DNA of 64,000 nt from Rhodobacter capsulatus (GTDB lineage: Bacteria > Pseudomonadota > Alphaproteobacteria > Rhodobacterales > Rhodobacteraceae), in contig NZ_SWJZ01000050.1 of assembly GCF_005144475.1 (NCBI RefSeq), forward strand, positions 1 through 64,000. The letters run 5' to 3'. The notes beneath the pieces were generated by a model. That model ran no database searches and had not been told where the DNA came from. It saw nothing but the letters and a program-made list of their open reading frames with translations. The position numbers and the translations under genes were made by a program. Positions 8,941 through 20,266 of this stretch are shown here, piece by piece; position 1 is the stretch's first letter, and each line of letters starts with the position of its first letter.

Positions 8941-11187
8941 ATGCCCGAACTGCTGATCGAACTTTTCTCGGAAGAAATCCCGGCGCGCATGCAGGGCTTT
9001 GCCCGCGATACCCTGCGCAAGATGGTCACCGACGGTCTGGTCGAGGCCGGTCTGACCTATGGCCATGCGCAGGCGTTTTCGACGCCGCGCCGTCTGGTGC
9101 TGGTGCTGGACGGGCTGTCGACCGAAAGCCCGACTTTGCGCGAGGAACGCAAGGGCCCGGCCGTCACCGCGCCCGAGGCCGCGGTGCAGGGCTTTTTGCG
9201 CTCCACGGGCCTCACGCTTGAACAGCTCGAAAAGCGCGACGACAAGAAGGGCCAGGTCTGGTTTGCGGTGATCGAAAAGCCCGGCCGCGCCGCGCCCGAA
9301 ATCGTCGCCGAGGTGCTGGAAAAGACGATCCGCAGCTTCCCCTGGCCGAAGTCGATGCGCTGGGGCAATGGCACGCTGAAATGGGTGCGCCCGCTGCATT
9401 CGATCCTGTGCCTTCTGTCCGATGACACCGGGGCTTCGGTGGTCGATCTGGACATCGACGGCATCCAGTCGGGCAATACCAGTGCCGGGCATCGCTTCAT
9501 GGCGCCGGATCGCTTTGCCGTCACCGGCTTTGCCGATTACGCCGCGAAGCTGAAAGCCGCCAAGGTGGTGCTGGACTCGTCTGAGCGCGAGGCGATGATC
9601 TGGCACGACGCGACCCAGCTTGCCTTCGCACAGGGGCTGGAGCTGGTCGAGGACAAGGGCCTGTTGACCGAGGTGGCGGGGCTGGTCGAATTCCCCGTCG
9701 CGCTGATGGGGGCGATTGCGGAAGATTTCCTGCATCTGCCGCCCGAGGTGCTGCAAACCTCGATGCGGGAACATCAGAAGTTCTTCTCGGTGAAGAACCC
9801 GAAAACCGGCCGGATCGAGGGCTTTGTGACCGTGGCGAACCGCGAAACCGCGGATCACGGCGCGACGATCCTCAAGGGCAACCTCAAGGTGCTGTCGGCG
9901 CGTCTGTCGGACGCGCGTTTCTTCTGGGAACATGACCTGCGGGTGGTGAAGACCGAGGGGCTGCAGGGCATGGGTGGCGGGCTGGCGAATGTGACCTTCC
10001 ACAACAAGCTCGGCTCGCAAAAGGCCCGGATCGACCGCATCGCCGCGCTGGCGCGCGAGATTGCGCCGCTTGTGAAGGCCGACCCCGATCAGGCGGAAAA
10101 AGCCGCGCTGGTGGTGAAATCCGATCTGCGCTCGGCCATGGTCGGCGAATTCCCGGAACTGCAGGGGCTGATGGGCAGCTATTACGCCCGTGCGCAGGGG
10201 CTTTCCGAGGAGATCGCCAGTGCCTGCAAGCGCCATTACTCGCCGCTGGGTCCGTCCGATGCCGTGCCGTCCGAGCCGGTGACGGTGGCGGTGGCCCTCG
10301 CGGATAAGATCGACACGCTGACGGGCTTCTGGGCCATCGACGAGAAACCCACGGGCTCGAAAGACCCCTTCGCGCTGCGCCGCGCCGCCTTGGGCGTGAT
10401 CCGGCTGGTCCTAGGGAATGGGGTGAGATTGGGGCTGGGTGAGTTGATGTTGAAGCATTACCCAGTACCCTACCTTAATTACTTCATTGATCAGGGCCGT
10501 GTTTTCAAGCGGCTTGGCGATCCAAAGGATATGATCGGCGATTTCGTGCGATCGCATAAAGAGATTTACCCGACTGATGTATTTGCTGTCAGGAGAGGCG
10601 ACGCGGAAATGGCGGGTGACGCGCAATCGCATTCTGCTTTTGCATCAGCTTTCAGTGTTCAGCTTGACCTCCTCTCCTTCTTCCACGACCGCCTCAAGGT
10701 CTTCCTGAAGGACGAGGGCATCCGTCACGATGTCATCGACGCCGTTCTCGCCATGCCCGGCAATGACGACCTGACGCTGGTGGTGAAACGGGCGGAAGCG
10801 CTGAGCGCCTTCCTCAAGACCGAAGATGGCACCAACCTCATTCAGGGCTTCAAGCGTGCCAACAACATCCTGACCCAGGCCGAGGCCAAGGATGGCGTCG
10901 AATATTCCTTCGGCGCCGATGTGAAATTCGCCGAGGTCGACGAGGAACGCGCCCTTTTCGCCGCGCTCGATGCCGCCGAAGCGGCGCTCGCCCCGGCGAT
11001 GGCCGCGGAGGATTTCGCCGCGGCCATGGCCGAAATGGCGAAGCTGCGCGCGCCCATCGACGCCTTTTTCACCGCGGTGCAGATCAACGCCGAAAACCCG
11101 ATCGTGCGGCGCAACCGGCTCAACCTGCTCTCGCGCATCCGGCAGATCTGCCAAAGCGTCGCCGATCTGACGAAACTCGACGGTTGA
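8941..11187 (+). CDS. glyS: Glycyl-tRNA synthetase beta subunit
   Basis: 748 residues. The start MPELLIELFSEEIPARM and the motif SKDPFALRRAALGVIRLVL are characteristic of GlyS, which supplies tRNA binding and the anticodon domain (C-terminal NPIVRRNRLNLLSRI). The gene follows the small exported protein by one base. Codons about 491-577 (10411-10672) have much lower GC and a different residue mix (HYPVPYLNYFIDQG, KEIYPTDVFAVRRG) from the flanks; both flanks continue as normal GlyS. This looks like a lineage-specific insert or a recombined patch. The frame is intact. Confidence 0.96.
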   Translation: MPELLIELFSEEIPARMQGFARDTLRKMVTDGLVEAGLTYGHAQAFSTPRRLVLVLDGLSTESPTLREERKGPAVTAPEAAVQGFLRSTGLTLEQLEKRDDKKGQVWFAVIEKPGRAAPEIVAEVLEKTIRSFPWPKSMRWGNGTLKWVRPLHSILCLLSDDTGASVVDLDIDGIQSGNTSAGHRFMAPDRFAVTGFADYAAKLKAAKVVLDSSEREAMIWHDATQLAFAQGLELVEDKGLLTEVAGLVEFPVALMGAIAEDFLHLPPEVLQTSMREHQKFFSVKNPKTGRIEGFVTVANRETADHGATILKGNLKVLSARLSDARFFWEHDLRVVKTEGLQGMGGGLANVTFHNKLGSQKARIDRIAALAREIAPLVKADPDQAEKAALVVKSDLRSAMVGEFPELQGLMGSYYARAQGLSEEIASACKRHYSPLGPSDAVPSEPVTVAVALADKIDTLTGFWAIDEKPTGSKDPFALRRAALGVIRLVLGNGVRLGLGELMLKHYPVPYLNYFIDQGRVFKRLGDPKDMIGDFVRSHKEIYPTDVFAVRRGDAEMAGDAQSHSAFASAFSVQLDLLSFFHDRLKVFLKDEGIRHDVIDAVLAMPGNDDLTLVVKRAEALSAFLKTEDGTNLIQGFKRANNILTQAEAKDGVEYSFGADVKFAEVDEERALFAALDAAEAALAPAMAAEDFAAAMAEMAKLRAPIDAFFTAVQINAENPIVRRNRLNLLSRIRQICQSVADLTKLDG

Positions 11188-11191
11188 GCTT

Positions 11192-11232
11192 TATCTTGCC
11201 GCAAATATCCCCGCCGGAGGCTCCTCCGGCGG
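11192..11232 (+). repeat. Partial dispersed intergenic repeat with GC hairpin after glyS
   Basis: A degraded copy of the CAAATATCCC repeat core (CGCAAATATCCCCG) is followed by a 9-bp stem, 11211-11219/11224-11232. No T-tract follows. It may act as an RNA 3' end or as a weak terminator of the gly operon. Confidence 0.5.
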
Positions 11233-11325
11233 CCCCCCGCACGAAGGTCTGACGGTCGCGCCCCAAGGTCACGCTTGCGCCCGTCACAATTCGGCCTATC
11301 CTGCTGACGTCAGGGAATTGCCGCA

Positions 11326-13863
11326 ATGCAGAAAATCGCCGACTTCTCCGAGTTCGTGAAACTCTCTCCCGCCGCGCCGGTGCAGGCCACCCGGCACGGT
11401 TGGCGGGCGAAATGTCTGCAACGGCTGATCCGGCTTGACCTGCCGGTGCCGACCACCGTCGCCCTGCCGGTCGAAACCGTGCGCGCCATCGCCGCCGGGC
11501 AGATGCCCGACACCGCCCGCATCGCCGCCGTTTTCGGCAATGATTTCCTTGTTTCGGTGCGGTCTTCCCCGGAAAACCCCGAATGGGGCGGGCCGGGCAC
11601 GGTCTTGAATGTCGGCATGAACGACGCGATGCATGCGCGGCTCTCCGACAGCCACGGGCGCGAGGCCGCCGATGCGCTCTACCTGCGCTTCGTGCAAAGC
11701 TACGCCACCCATGTCGCGCGGCTTGATCCCGACATGTTCCACGCCGGCCCCGGCGAAGGCGCGCTGGCCGCCGCCCTGTCCGCCTATCACGCCGAAACCG
11801 ACGAGCCCTTCCCGCAAGACCCCGCCCGGCAACTGGCCGAGGTGCTGCGCTCGATGGCGCGCGCCTGGGAGGGCACGACGGCGCGGCTGCTGCGTCAGGC
11901 CAAGGGGGCGCCGCCCGATGCGGTGCTGGGGCTTTTGGTGCAGCGCATGGCGCTGGGGATCGGGCCCGGCATTTCCGGTTCGGGCACGATGCAATTCGTC
12001 GACAGCGTGACCGGGGCGCCGCGGATCATGGGGCGGTTTCGCGGCCAGTCGCAGGGGCGCGCGCGCTCTGATGACACGCTGTTTCTGACCCGCGATCCGC
12101 GCGGGCTGTCGCTTGAGGAACTGGCGCCCGAGCTGTTCGCGGTGCTGTGCGGCTATGGCGCCAGCTGCCGGGCGCGGCTGCGCGAGGAGATGCAGCTGGA
12201 ATTCGCCGTCGAGGGTGGGCGGATTTCGGTGATCGATGCGGTGCGGGTGGCGCGCTCGGCCCGGGCGACGGTGAAGATCGCGGTGGCGCTGGCCGAGAAC
12301 GGGATCATCACCCGCGAAGATGCGCTGTTGCGGGTGGAACCGCGGGCGCTGACGGAACTTCTGCATTATCAAGTGGATCCGCGCGCGCCGCGCGACCGCT
12401 TTGCGCGTGGCATCGCGGCAAGTCCGGGCGCCGCCGTGGGCCGGATCGTCTTCACCGCTGCCGCCGCGCAGGCCAGTGCCGCCCGCGGCGAGCCCTGTAT
12501 CCTCGTGCGGCGCGAAACCGGGCCCGAGGACATCCGCGGCATGCATGCGGCCGTCGCCGTCTTGACGGAACGCGGCGGCATGACCTCGCACGCCGCGGTG
12601 ATCGCCCGCGGTCTCGGGCTGCCCTGCATCGTCGGCTGCACCGAGGTGCAGATCAATTCCCGCGACCGGTCCTTGCGCGGCCCGGACGGGCGGACCTTTC
12701 TGGAAGGCGAGCTGATCACGCTGGACGGCAGCAATGGCGAGGTTCTGGCGGGCACGGCGGAAATGCTGGAACCGGCGCTGGATGACGGGTTCCGCACGCT
12801 TTTGCGCTGGGCCGAGACGGTCTGCGACATCGGCATCCGGGCGAACGCCGACACGCCCGACGACGCCCGCACCGCGCGGATGTTCAACGCCGACGGCATC
12901 GGGCTGTGCCGGACCGAGCACATGTTCTTTGACGAAGACCGCCTGACGGTGATGCGCGAGATGATCTTTGCCGACACGCCGAATGACCGGCGGGTGGCGC
13001 TTGATCGTCTGCTGCCGATGCAACGCGCGGATTTCATCGCGCTTTTCGACATCATGGCGGGGCTGCCCGTCTGCATCCGGCTGTTCGACCCGCCGCTGCA
13101 CGAATTCCTGCCGCATGACCGCGAGGGGATGCGCGAGCTGGCCGAGGCGCTCGACCGGCCGCTGTCCGAAGTCACCCGCCGGGTCGAGGCACTTTCGGAA
13201 TTCAACCCGATGCTGGGGATGCGCGGCGTGCGGCTGGGCATCACGGTGCCGGAAATCTACGACATGCAGGCCCGCGCGATCTTTGAGGCGACGGTCGAGG
13301 CCAGCCGTCGCGGCGCCCCGGTGGTGCCCGAGGTGATGATCCCGCTGGTGTCCGCCGCGCGCGAGGTCGAGATCGTCAAGACCCGGATCGATGCCGTCGC
13401 CAGCGCCGTGCGCACCGAGATGAAGGCCGATTTTGCCTATCGTCTGGGGGTGATGGTGGAGACGCCGCGGGCCGCGCTGCGGGCGGGCGAGATCGCGCAA
13501 CATGCGAATTTCCTGTCCTTCGGGACGAATGACCTGACGCAGATGACCTATGGCCTGTCGCGCGACGATGCGGGCCGGTTCATGTCGACCTATGTCAACC
13601 AGCATGTCTATGCCGAAGACCCGTTCCACATCCTGGACGTCGAAGGGGTGGGGGAATTGCTGCTGATGGGGGCGTCGCGGGGCAAGGCGGCGCGGCAGGA
13701 TGTGACGATCTCGGTCTGCGGCGAACATGGCGGCAACCCCGAATCAATCGCCTTCTGCCGGGCCGCCGGATTCGATTACGTGTCCTGTTCACCTTTCAGG
13801 GTGCCGGTCGCCCGGTTGGCAGGCGCACATTTCGCGCTTCTGGCGCCACGGAATCGATTCTGA
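11326..13863 (+). CDS. PEP/pyruvate-binding protein, divergent pyruvate phosphate dikinase-like
   Basis: 845 residues with PPDK/PEP-synthase architecture: N-terminal ATP-grasp-like region, central phosphohistidine swivel domain (ERGGMTSHAAVIARGLG, catalytic His, near residue 425) and C-terminal PEP-binding barrel (SFGTNDLTQMTYGLSRDD, then CGEHGG and the Cys in VSCSPFRVP). The swivel and PEP-binding motifs are intact. The N-terminus is shorter and divergent: where PPDK has a Gly-rich GGKGANL-type loop, this has ATRHGWRAKCLQ, and the SVRSS strand is followed by PENPEWGG instead of the usual Met-rich segment. It may be a PPDK variant or a phosphotransfer enzyme using another donor. A single gene 138 bases after glyS. 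Confidence 0.75.
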   Translation: MQKIADFSEFVKLSPAAPVQATRHGWRAKCLQRLIRLDLPVPTTVALPVETVRAIAAGQMPDTARIAAVFGNDFLVSVRSSPENPEWGGPGTVLNVGMNDAMHARLSDSHGREAADALYLRFVQSYATHVARLDPDMFHAGPGEGALAAALSAYHAETDEPFPQDPARQLAEVLRSMARAWEGTTARLLRQAKGAPPDAVLGLLVQRMALGIGPGISGSGTMQFVDSVTGAPRIMGRFRGQSQGRARSDDTLFLTRDPRGLSLEELAPELFAVLCGYGASCRARLREEMQLEFAVEGGRISVIDAVRVARSARATVKIAVALAENGIITREDALLRVEPRALTELLHYQVDPRAPRDRFARGIAASPGAAVGRIVFTAAAAQASAARGEPCILVRRETGPEDIRGMHAAVAVLTERGGMTSHAAVIARGLGLPCIVGCTEVQINSRDRSLRGPDGRTFLEGELITLDGSNGEVLAGTAEMLEPALDDGFRTLLRWAETVCDIGIRANADTPDDARTARMFNADGIGLCRTEHMFFDEDRLTVMREMIFADTPNDRRVALDRLLPMQRADFIALFDIMAGLPVCIRLFDPPLHEFLPHDREGMRELAEALDRPLSEVTRRVEALSEFNPMLGMRGVRLGITVPEIYDMQARAIFEATVEASRRGAPVVPEVMIPLVSAAREVEIVKTRIDAVASAVRTEMKADFAYRLGVMVETPRAALRAGEIAQHANFLSFGTNDLTQMTYGLSRDDAGRFMSTYVNQHVYAEDPFHILDVEGVGELLLMGASRGKAARQDVTISVCGEHGGNPESIAFCRAAGFDYVSCSPFRVPVARLAGAHFALLAPRNRF

Positions 13864-14107
13864 CGCAAAATGTTGCGTGAATTTAGGGTTAACAGAACAA
13901 AAGCTCTGGCGTTTTCTTTGCGTTACCTTTAGTCGCATTCAGTAACCCGAGGGGTGAGTCGTGCCCCTCTCTTGCGCGGATTTCCGCCGCTTTCGCGGTG
14001 GAAATGGTCCGCGTGCTTTCGTGTGGTGGACAAATCCTGCCCGGCTGGGCTATGCCCGTGCCGTCGCGGCCCTGGGCCGGGGCGATTGTCCTTATCGAAA
14101 GAAGATC

Positions 14108-14809
14108 ATGTCAGTGCTGAAAAGCTGGACGGGGGGGATGCTTATCCTCCTGGCCCTCGCCGGAGGCTCGCGTGCCGAAACGACGGTAAGCCAGTCGAAC
14201 GATCCCACGGCGGTCGCCGAGCAGGGGCTGATGCAGCTTCTGTTTCAGGAACGGGTCGGTCTGCAGTCGGTTCCGCCCGACCGGGTCGCCGCCATCGCCG
14301 CCGCGCCGGTGCCGCGCAGCTGGCCGTGGCAGCGCGAAAAGACCGTGGTGGCCCCCACGGTGATCAACGCAAGCTGGCTGGCGCTGCAACCCCGCGCCCG
14401 CGGCGATGCGCAATTCGAATGTCTGGCCCAGACGATCTATCACGAGGCCCGCGGCGAGACCCTGCAAGGCCAGGTCGCGGTGGCCGAGGTGGTGCTGAAC
14501 CGGCTCGACGATCCGCGGTTTCCGAAGACGATCTGCGGCGTGGTCGGGCAGGGCGGGCGTGGCGGCTGCGCCTTCAGCTGGACCTGTGACGGGCGCCCCG
14601 ATCAGGCGGGCGACCGCGAGGCCTGGGATCAGGCGGCGAAAATCGCCCGGGCGATGATCGACGGCGCCCCGCGGCGGCTGACCGATGGCGCCACCTTTTT
14701 CCACACGATCGGCGTGCGCCCGACCTGGACGCGCAGCTATCAGCGCACCGCGCAGATCGGCGCGCACACGTTCTACCGGCGTCCGCTGCAGACCGCGGCG
14801 ATCCAGTAA
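14108..14809 (+). CDS. SleB-type cell wall hydrolase
   Basis: 233 residues, exported: a signal segment (LKSWTGGMLILLALAGGSRA) and then a C-terminal SleB/CwlJ hydrolase domain (about 95-225). The catalytic Glu lies in TIYHEARGE, followed by GQVAVAEVVLNR, GGCAFSWTCDG and GATFFHT, all family hallmarks. Outside spore formers these act as lytic transglycosylase-like peptidoglycan remodelling enzymes in the periplasm. The start at 14108 (MSVLKSW) follows GAAAGAAG. The 244 bases upstream hold a possible hairpin near 13950-13972 but no gene. Confidence 0.85.
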   Translation: MSVLKSWTGGMLILLALAGGSRAETTVSQSNDPTAVAEQGLMQLLFQERVGLQSVPPDRVAAIAAAPVPRSWPWQREKTVVAPTVINASWLALQPRARGDAQFECLAQTIYHEARGETLQGQVAVAEVVLNRLDDPRFPKTICGVVGQGGRGGCAFSWTCDGRPDQAGDREAWDQAAKIARAMIDGAPRRLTDGATFFHTIGVRPTWTRSYQRTAQIGAHTFYRRPLQTAAIQ

Positions 14810-14893
14810 GGTCGCAACCGCGTGCGCGCATGACGTTTCGGGGTGGGCTTCGGTGTGCCCCGTTTCTATATCTGGGGGCGAAAGGTGGCCTTC

Positions 14894-15805
14894 ATGCACT
14901 CCGACACGTCTCTTGCCTTTGCCCATCCCGAAGAGCGCGCGCTGGCCTCGGCGCCCGCCGATCCGCGCGACCGGATCAGCCTGCGCGACCATGTCGTGCT
15001 GGCCGATATCGGCGCCTTTCAGCAGGAACGCGGCCATGGCCAGCGGCTGAATTTCAACGTCGTGGTCGAGGTGACGCCGGAAACCGGACCGCTCGAAGAC
15101 GATGTGGACCGGATCCTGTCTTATGACCGCATCACCGAGGCGATTGCCGCGGAACTTGCGGCCGAGCGGCTCAACCTTCTGGAAACGCTGGCCGAACGGG
15201 TGGCGGAGCGGATCCTGGCGCAGCCCCGCGCGATGCGGGTTTTCGTGCGGATCGAGAAGCTTGACCGTGGCCCCGGCGCGCTGGGGGTAGAGATCGTGCG
15301 CGCGCGCGCCGCGGTGCCGGTGACGGCGCTCGACGAGGATGCGACGCTGCATCCGGTCGTCGCCTATCTGTCGAATGATGTCATCGCGGCGCCGGATCTC
15401 TCGGCGCGGCTTGACCGGCTGGCGGCTTCGGGGGCGCCGGTGATTCTGGCGGTGGGGATGCCCGCGAACGCCCCGCCCGAGACCGGGCACCGGCCGACGC
15501 AGCGGCGCATCGATCTTCTGGCGATCGAGCAGAACGCCTGGGTGCTGGCGGCGCGCGATGTGCGCTGTGTCGTCGTCGCGACCCGGACCGAGATCGACTG
15601 GGCGATGCGGCGGGGCCAGATGCTGGTCTGGGCGCCCTCGAAGATCGTTCTGGACGCGGTCGATGGCCCGAAGGGCGCGGTGCGCGACACCGGCACGCTG
15701 ATCCTGTGGCTGGCCGAGCAGATGGCCGCGACCCGGCTCGAACTTCACGGCGATGTTTCAGCCCCGGCGGGAAGTCGCGTGCCGGTTGTTGCGATCGACC
15801 GTTAA
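14894..15805 (+). CDS. folB: Dihydroneopterin aldolase with C-terminal extension
   Basis: 303 residues. Residues about 28-140 form the FolB domain: LRDHVVLADIGAFQQERGHGQ, the SYD segment and IEKLDRG all fit dihydroneopterin aldolase, which splits glycolaldehyde from dihydroneopterin in folate synthesis. A normal FolB is about 120 residues; here another 160 follow (for example APVILAVGMPANAP, VLAARDVRCVVVATRTEIDWAM and GAVRDTGTLILWLAEQMA). They have alternating strand/helix character and no family I recognise. The start at 14894 follows GAAAGGTGG. folP lies 48 bases downstream and glmM overlaps folP, so this is a folate/amino-sugar operon. Confidence 0.85.
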   Translation: MHSDTSLAFAHPEERALASAPADPRDRISLRDHVVLADIGAFQQERGHGQRLNFNVVVEVTPETGPLEDDVDRILSYDRITEAIAAELAAERLNLLETLAERVAERILAQPRAMRVFVRIEKLDRGPGALGVEIVRARAAVPVTALDEDATLHPVVAYLSNDVIAAPDLSARLDRLAASGAPVILAVGMPANAPPETGHRPTQRRIDLLAIEQNAWVLAARDVRCVVVATRTEIDWAMRRGQMLVWAPSKIVLDAVDGPKGAVRDTGTLILWLAEQMAATRLELHGDVSAPAGSRVPVVAIDR

Positions 15806-15853
15806 GCATCGCTTCACCTTGCCAAGCGGCGGCTCTTTCGCGAAGAGAGACGC

Positions 15854-16870
15854 ATGAAGATCTATTATCGCCCGATTGCCCAGACCGATGCCGTCCGGCC
15901 CGAAGCGGCGCAGCCGCTGGCGGGGGGCTGGTGCTGGTTCACCCATGCCGAGGCGCTGACGCGGACCGGCTCGCAGGGGCTGGTTGCGGCCTCTGACATC
16001 CCGCCCGCGCTGCTGGAGCGCCTGACCGCGCCGCGCCCGGCCTTGGCCGGGGTGGGTTTTGAGCGCCCCTCGGTCATGGGCATCCTGAACGTGACGCCCG
16101 ACAGTTTCTCCGACGGCGGCCGGTTCGACGCGCCCGAGGCGGCGCTCGCCCAGGCGCAGGCTTTGGCGGCCGCGGGGGCCGACATTCTGGATATCGGCGG
16201 CGAGTCGACCCGCCCCGGCGCCGCGGAAGTGGCTGTTGCGGCAGAGATTTCCCGCACCGCCCCGGTGATTGCCGCGCTGCGGGCGCAAGGCTTCGCGCTG
16301 CCCGTTTCCATCGATACCCGCAAGGCCCCGGTGGCTGCGGCCGCGGTGGCGGCGGGGGCGGGGCTGGTGAATGACGTCTCGGCGATGCTGTTCGATCCGG
16401 CGATGGCGGCGACGGTCGCGGGCTCGGACGCGGCTTTGTGCCTGATGCACGCGCAGGGCACGCCCACGACGATGCAGGCCGAGCCACGCTATGACGATGT
16501 TTTGCTGGATGTTTACGACCATCTGGAGGCGCGGTTGCTGGCCGCCGAGGCGGCGGGGATCGCCCGTGCCCGAGTGCTGCTGGATCCGGGCATCGGCTTT
16601 GGCAAGACCGTCGCGCATAATCTGACGCTGCTGCGCGGGCTGTCGCTGTTTCATGGTCTGGGCTGCCCGATCCTTTTGGGCGTCTCGCGCAAGCGCTTCA
16701 TCGGCACCATCGCCGGGGTCGATCAGGCCGATGCCCGCGCGCCGGGCACGCTGGCGGTGACGCTGGCGGGGCTGACGCAGGGGGTGCAGATGCACCGGGT
16801 TCACGATGTCGCCGAGATCGCCCAGGGCATCCGGCTTTTTGATGCCATCACAAGGGGTTATACGCCATGA
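15854..16870 (+). CDS. folP: Dihydropteroate synthase
   Basis: 338 residues. It joins dihydropterin pyrophosphate and p-aminobenzoate in folate synthesis and is the sulfonamide target. DHPS signatures are present: [30 protein letters not shown], the DPGIGFGK loop and GVSRKRFIG near the C-terminus. About 70 residues precede the barrel, slightly more than in the E. coli enzyme. It lies 48 bases after folB, and its TGA overlaps the glmM ATG (ATGA), so the two are probably translated together. Confidence 0.96.
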   Translation: MKIYYRPIAQTDAVRPEAAQPLAGGWCWFTHAEALTRTGSQGLVAASDIPPALLERLTAPRPALAGVGFERPSVMGILNVTPDSFSDGGRFDAPEAALAQAQALAAAGADILDIGGESTRPGAAEVAVAAEISRTAPVIAALRAQGFALPVSIDTRKAPVAAAAVAAGAGLVNDVSAMLFDPAMAATVAGSDAALCLMHAQGTPTTMQAEPRYDDVLLDVYDHLEARLLAAEAAGIARARVLLDPGIGFGKTVAHNLTLLRGLSLFHGLGCPILLGVSRKRFIGTIAGVDQADARAPGTLAVTLAGLTQGVQMHRVHDVAEIAQGIRLFDAITRGYTP

Positions 16871-18213
16871 CGCGGAAACTTTTCGGCACCGACGGGGTGC
16901 GCGGCGAAGCCAACTGCTGGCCGATGACGGCCGAGATGGCGCTGAAACTTGGCGCCGCGGCGGGGCGGTATTTCCGCCGCGACGGTCGCAACGGGCATCG
17001 GGTGGTGATCGGCAAGGACACCCGGCTCTCGGGCTACATGCTGGAAAACGCGCTGACCGCGGGGCTGACCTCGACGGGGATGAACGTGCTGCTGCTGGGT
17101 CCGGTGCCGACGCCGGCGGTGGGCTATCTGACCCGCTCGATGCGGGCGGATCTGGGGATCATGATCTCGGCCAGCCACAACCCGGCAAAGGACAATGGAA
17201 TCAAGTTCTTCGGTCCCGATGGCTTCAAGCTGTCCGACGAGGCCGAACTGGAAATCGAGGCGCTTGTCGCGGGGGAAATCCGTCTGGCGCAGCCGATGAA
17301 CATTGGCCGGGCGAAGCGGATCGACGACGGGCTTGGCCGCTATGTCGAATATGCCAAGACCACCTTTCCGGCGCGCGATCGGCTGGCCGGGCTGAAGGTG
17401 GTGATCGATTGCGCGAATGGCGCCGCCTACAAGGCCGCGCCGCAGGTGCTGTGGGAGCTGGGCTGCGAGGTGATCGAGGTCGGCACCAAGCCCAACGGTC
17501 TGAACATCAACGAGAAATGCGGCTCGACCCATACCCGCACCGCGGCCGAGGCGGTGGTGGCGCATGGCGCGGATCTGGGGATTTCGCTGGATGGCGACGC
17601 CGACCGGGTGATGATCCTCGACGAAAACGGCATGGTGGCCGATGGCGATCAGATCATGGCGCTGTTTGCCGCGCGTTGGGCCGAGGCCGGGCTTTTGCGC
17701 GGCGGCGCGCTGGTGGCCACGGTGATGTCGAACCTGGGTCTGGAACGTTTCCTGACCGGGCGGGGGCTGCAGCTGGAGCGCACGGCGGTGGGCGATCGCT
17801 ACGTCGTCGAGCGGATGCGCGCGGGGGGCTTCAACCTGGGCGGCGAGCAATCGGGACATATCGTGATGACCGATTACGCCACCACCGGCGATGGTCTGAT
17901 GGCCGGGCTGCAGTTTCTGGCCGCGATGGCCGAGACCGGAAAGCCCGCCTCGGAGCTGACGCGGCAATTCGAGACCGTGCCGCAGATGTTGAAAAACGTA
18001 AAGTTCAAGGCCGATCAGGCGCCGCTTGAGAACGAGAATGTTCGAAAAGTGATCGCGGATGCCGAAGGCCGGATCGCCGGTCAGGGCCGTATCCTGATCC
18101 GGAAATCGGGAACCGAGCCGCTGATCCGGGTGATGGCCGAATGCGAGGATGCCGGGCTTCTGGCCGAAACGGTCGAGGGGATCGTGGCGGCGGTGGAACA
18201 GGCCACCGCCTGA
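16867..18213 (+). CDS. glmM: Phosphoglucosamine mutase
   Basis: 448 residues. Interconverts glucosamine 6-phosphate and 1-phosphate for UDP-GlcNAc, hence peptidoglycan and LPS. Visible are the TDGVRG start, the phosphoserine loop [16 protein letters not shown], the metal loop DGDADRV, and the sugar-binding GGEQSGHI and C-terminal [12 protein letters not shown] phosphate loop. It overlaps folP by 4 bases. A 3-base gap separates it from the convergent small membrane protein gene. Confidence 0.97.
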   Translation: MTRKLFGTDGVRGEANCWPMTAEMALKLGAAAGRYFRRDGRNGHRVVIGKDTRLSGYMLENALTAGLTSTGMNVLLLGPVPTPAVGYLTRSMRADLGIMISASHNPAKDNGIKFFGPDGFKLSDEAELEIEALVAGEIRLAQPMNIGRAKRIDDGLGRYVEYAKTTFPARDRLAGLKVVIDCANGAAYKAAPQVLWELGCEVIEVGTKPNGLNINEKCGSTHTRTAAEAVVAHGADLGISLDGDADRVMILDENGMVADGDQIMALFAARWAEAGLLRGGALVATVMSNLGLERFLTGRGLQLERTAVGDRYVVERMRAGGFNLGGEQSGHIVMTDYATTGDGLMAGLQFLAAMAETGKPASELTRQFETVPQMLKNVKFKADQAPLENENVRKVIADAEGRIAGQGRILIRKSGTEPLIRVMAECEDAGLLAETVEGIVAAVEQATA

Positions 18214-18216
18214 GGA

Positions 18217-18585
18217 TCACAGCATGACGGCCGTGCCGAGCCCGGAAAGCGCCAGTCCGGCCGTCAGCAGCAGCCCCGCGATCGGATAGCCGCCGCGGGG
18301 GCCGATCCGCAAAAGCGCCTGCAACACGCCCAGCGTCCAAAGCCCGTAAAGCCCGGCGACAAGGCGGAAGAACGGCCGCAGGGCCCCGGGCGCCTGCGCG
18401 TAAAGCAAGCCCCCGATCAGCACCACGGCGGGCACGACAAACAGCATCACGCCAAACAGGCCAAGCCAGAATGTGTCGCCAAATCCAAGCCTTGCACTGA
18501 CAAGATCGGCAAACCAGCCGGGTGTGAAGATCTTGGCGCGCTCGCGCGCCAGCGCCGCAAGCTGCTTTTCGTTCAATTCGCTCAT
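18217..18585 (-). CDS. Small three-helix membrane protein
   Basis: 122 residues. A cytoplasmic-looking N-terminus (MSELNEKQLAALARERAKIF) is followed by three hydrophobic segments (about 39-62, 70-90 and 98-120), so it is an inner-membrane protein. I recognise no family or catalytic motif. The start at 18585 follows AAGGAG at good spacing. It is probably the last gene on the minus strand downstream of ilvC, but a strong terminator (18615-18641) separates the two, so it must have its own promoter. Confidence 0.7.
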   Translation of the reverse strand: MSELNEKQLAALARERAKIFTPGWFADLVSARLGFGDTFWLGLFGVMLFVVPAVVLIGGLLYAQAPGALRPFFRLVAGLYGLWTLGVLQALLRIGPRGGYPIAGLLLTAGLALSGLGTAVML

Positions 18586-18614
18586 CGGGCTCTCCTTTGT
18601 CCCGACCCTGACCG

Positions 18615-18641
18615 AAAAAGGGGCGCCCCGCAAGGCGCCCC
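18615..18641 (-). terminator. Intrinsic terminator of ilvC
   Basis: 8-bp GC stem 18620-18627/18634-18641 with a 6-base loop. On the minus strand it is followed by five T residues (A at 18615-18619). It lies 20 bases after the ilvC stop. Confidence 0.85.
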
Positions 18642-18660
18642 CCGAACTCTGTCGCGCGGG

Positions 18661-20262
<1,602 letters not shown>

Positions 20263-20266
<4 letters not shown>

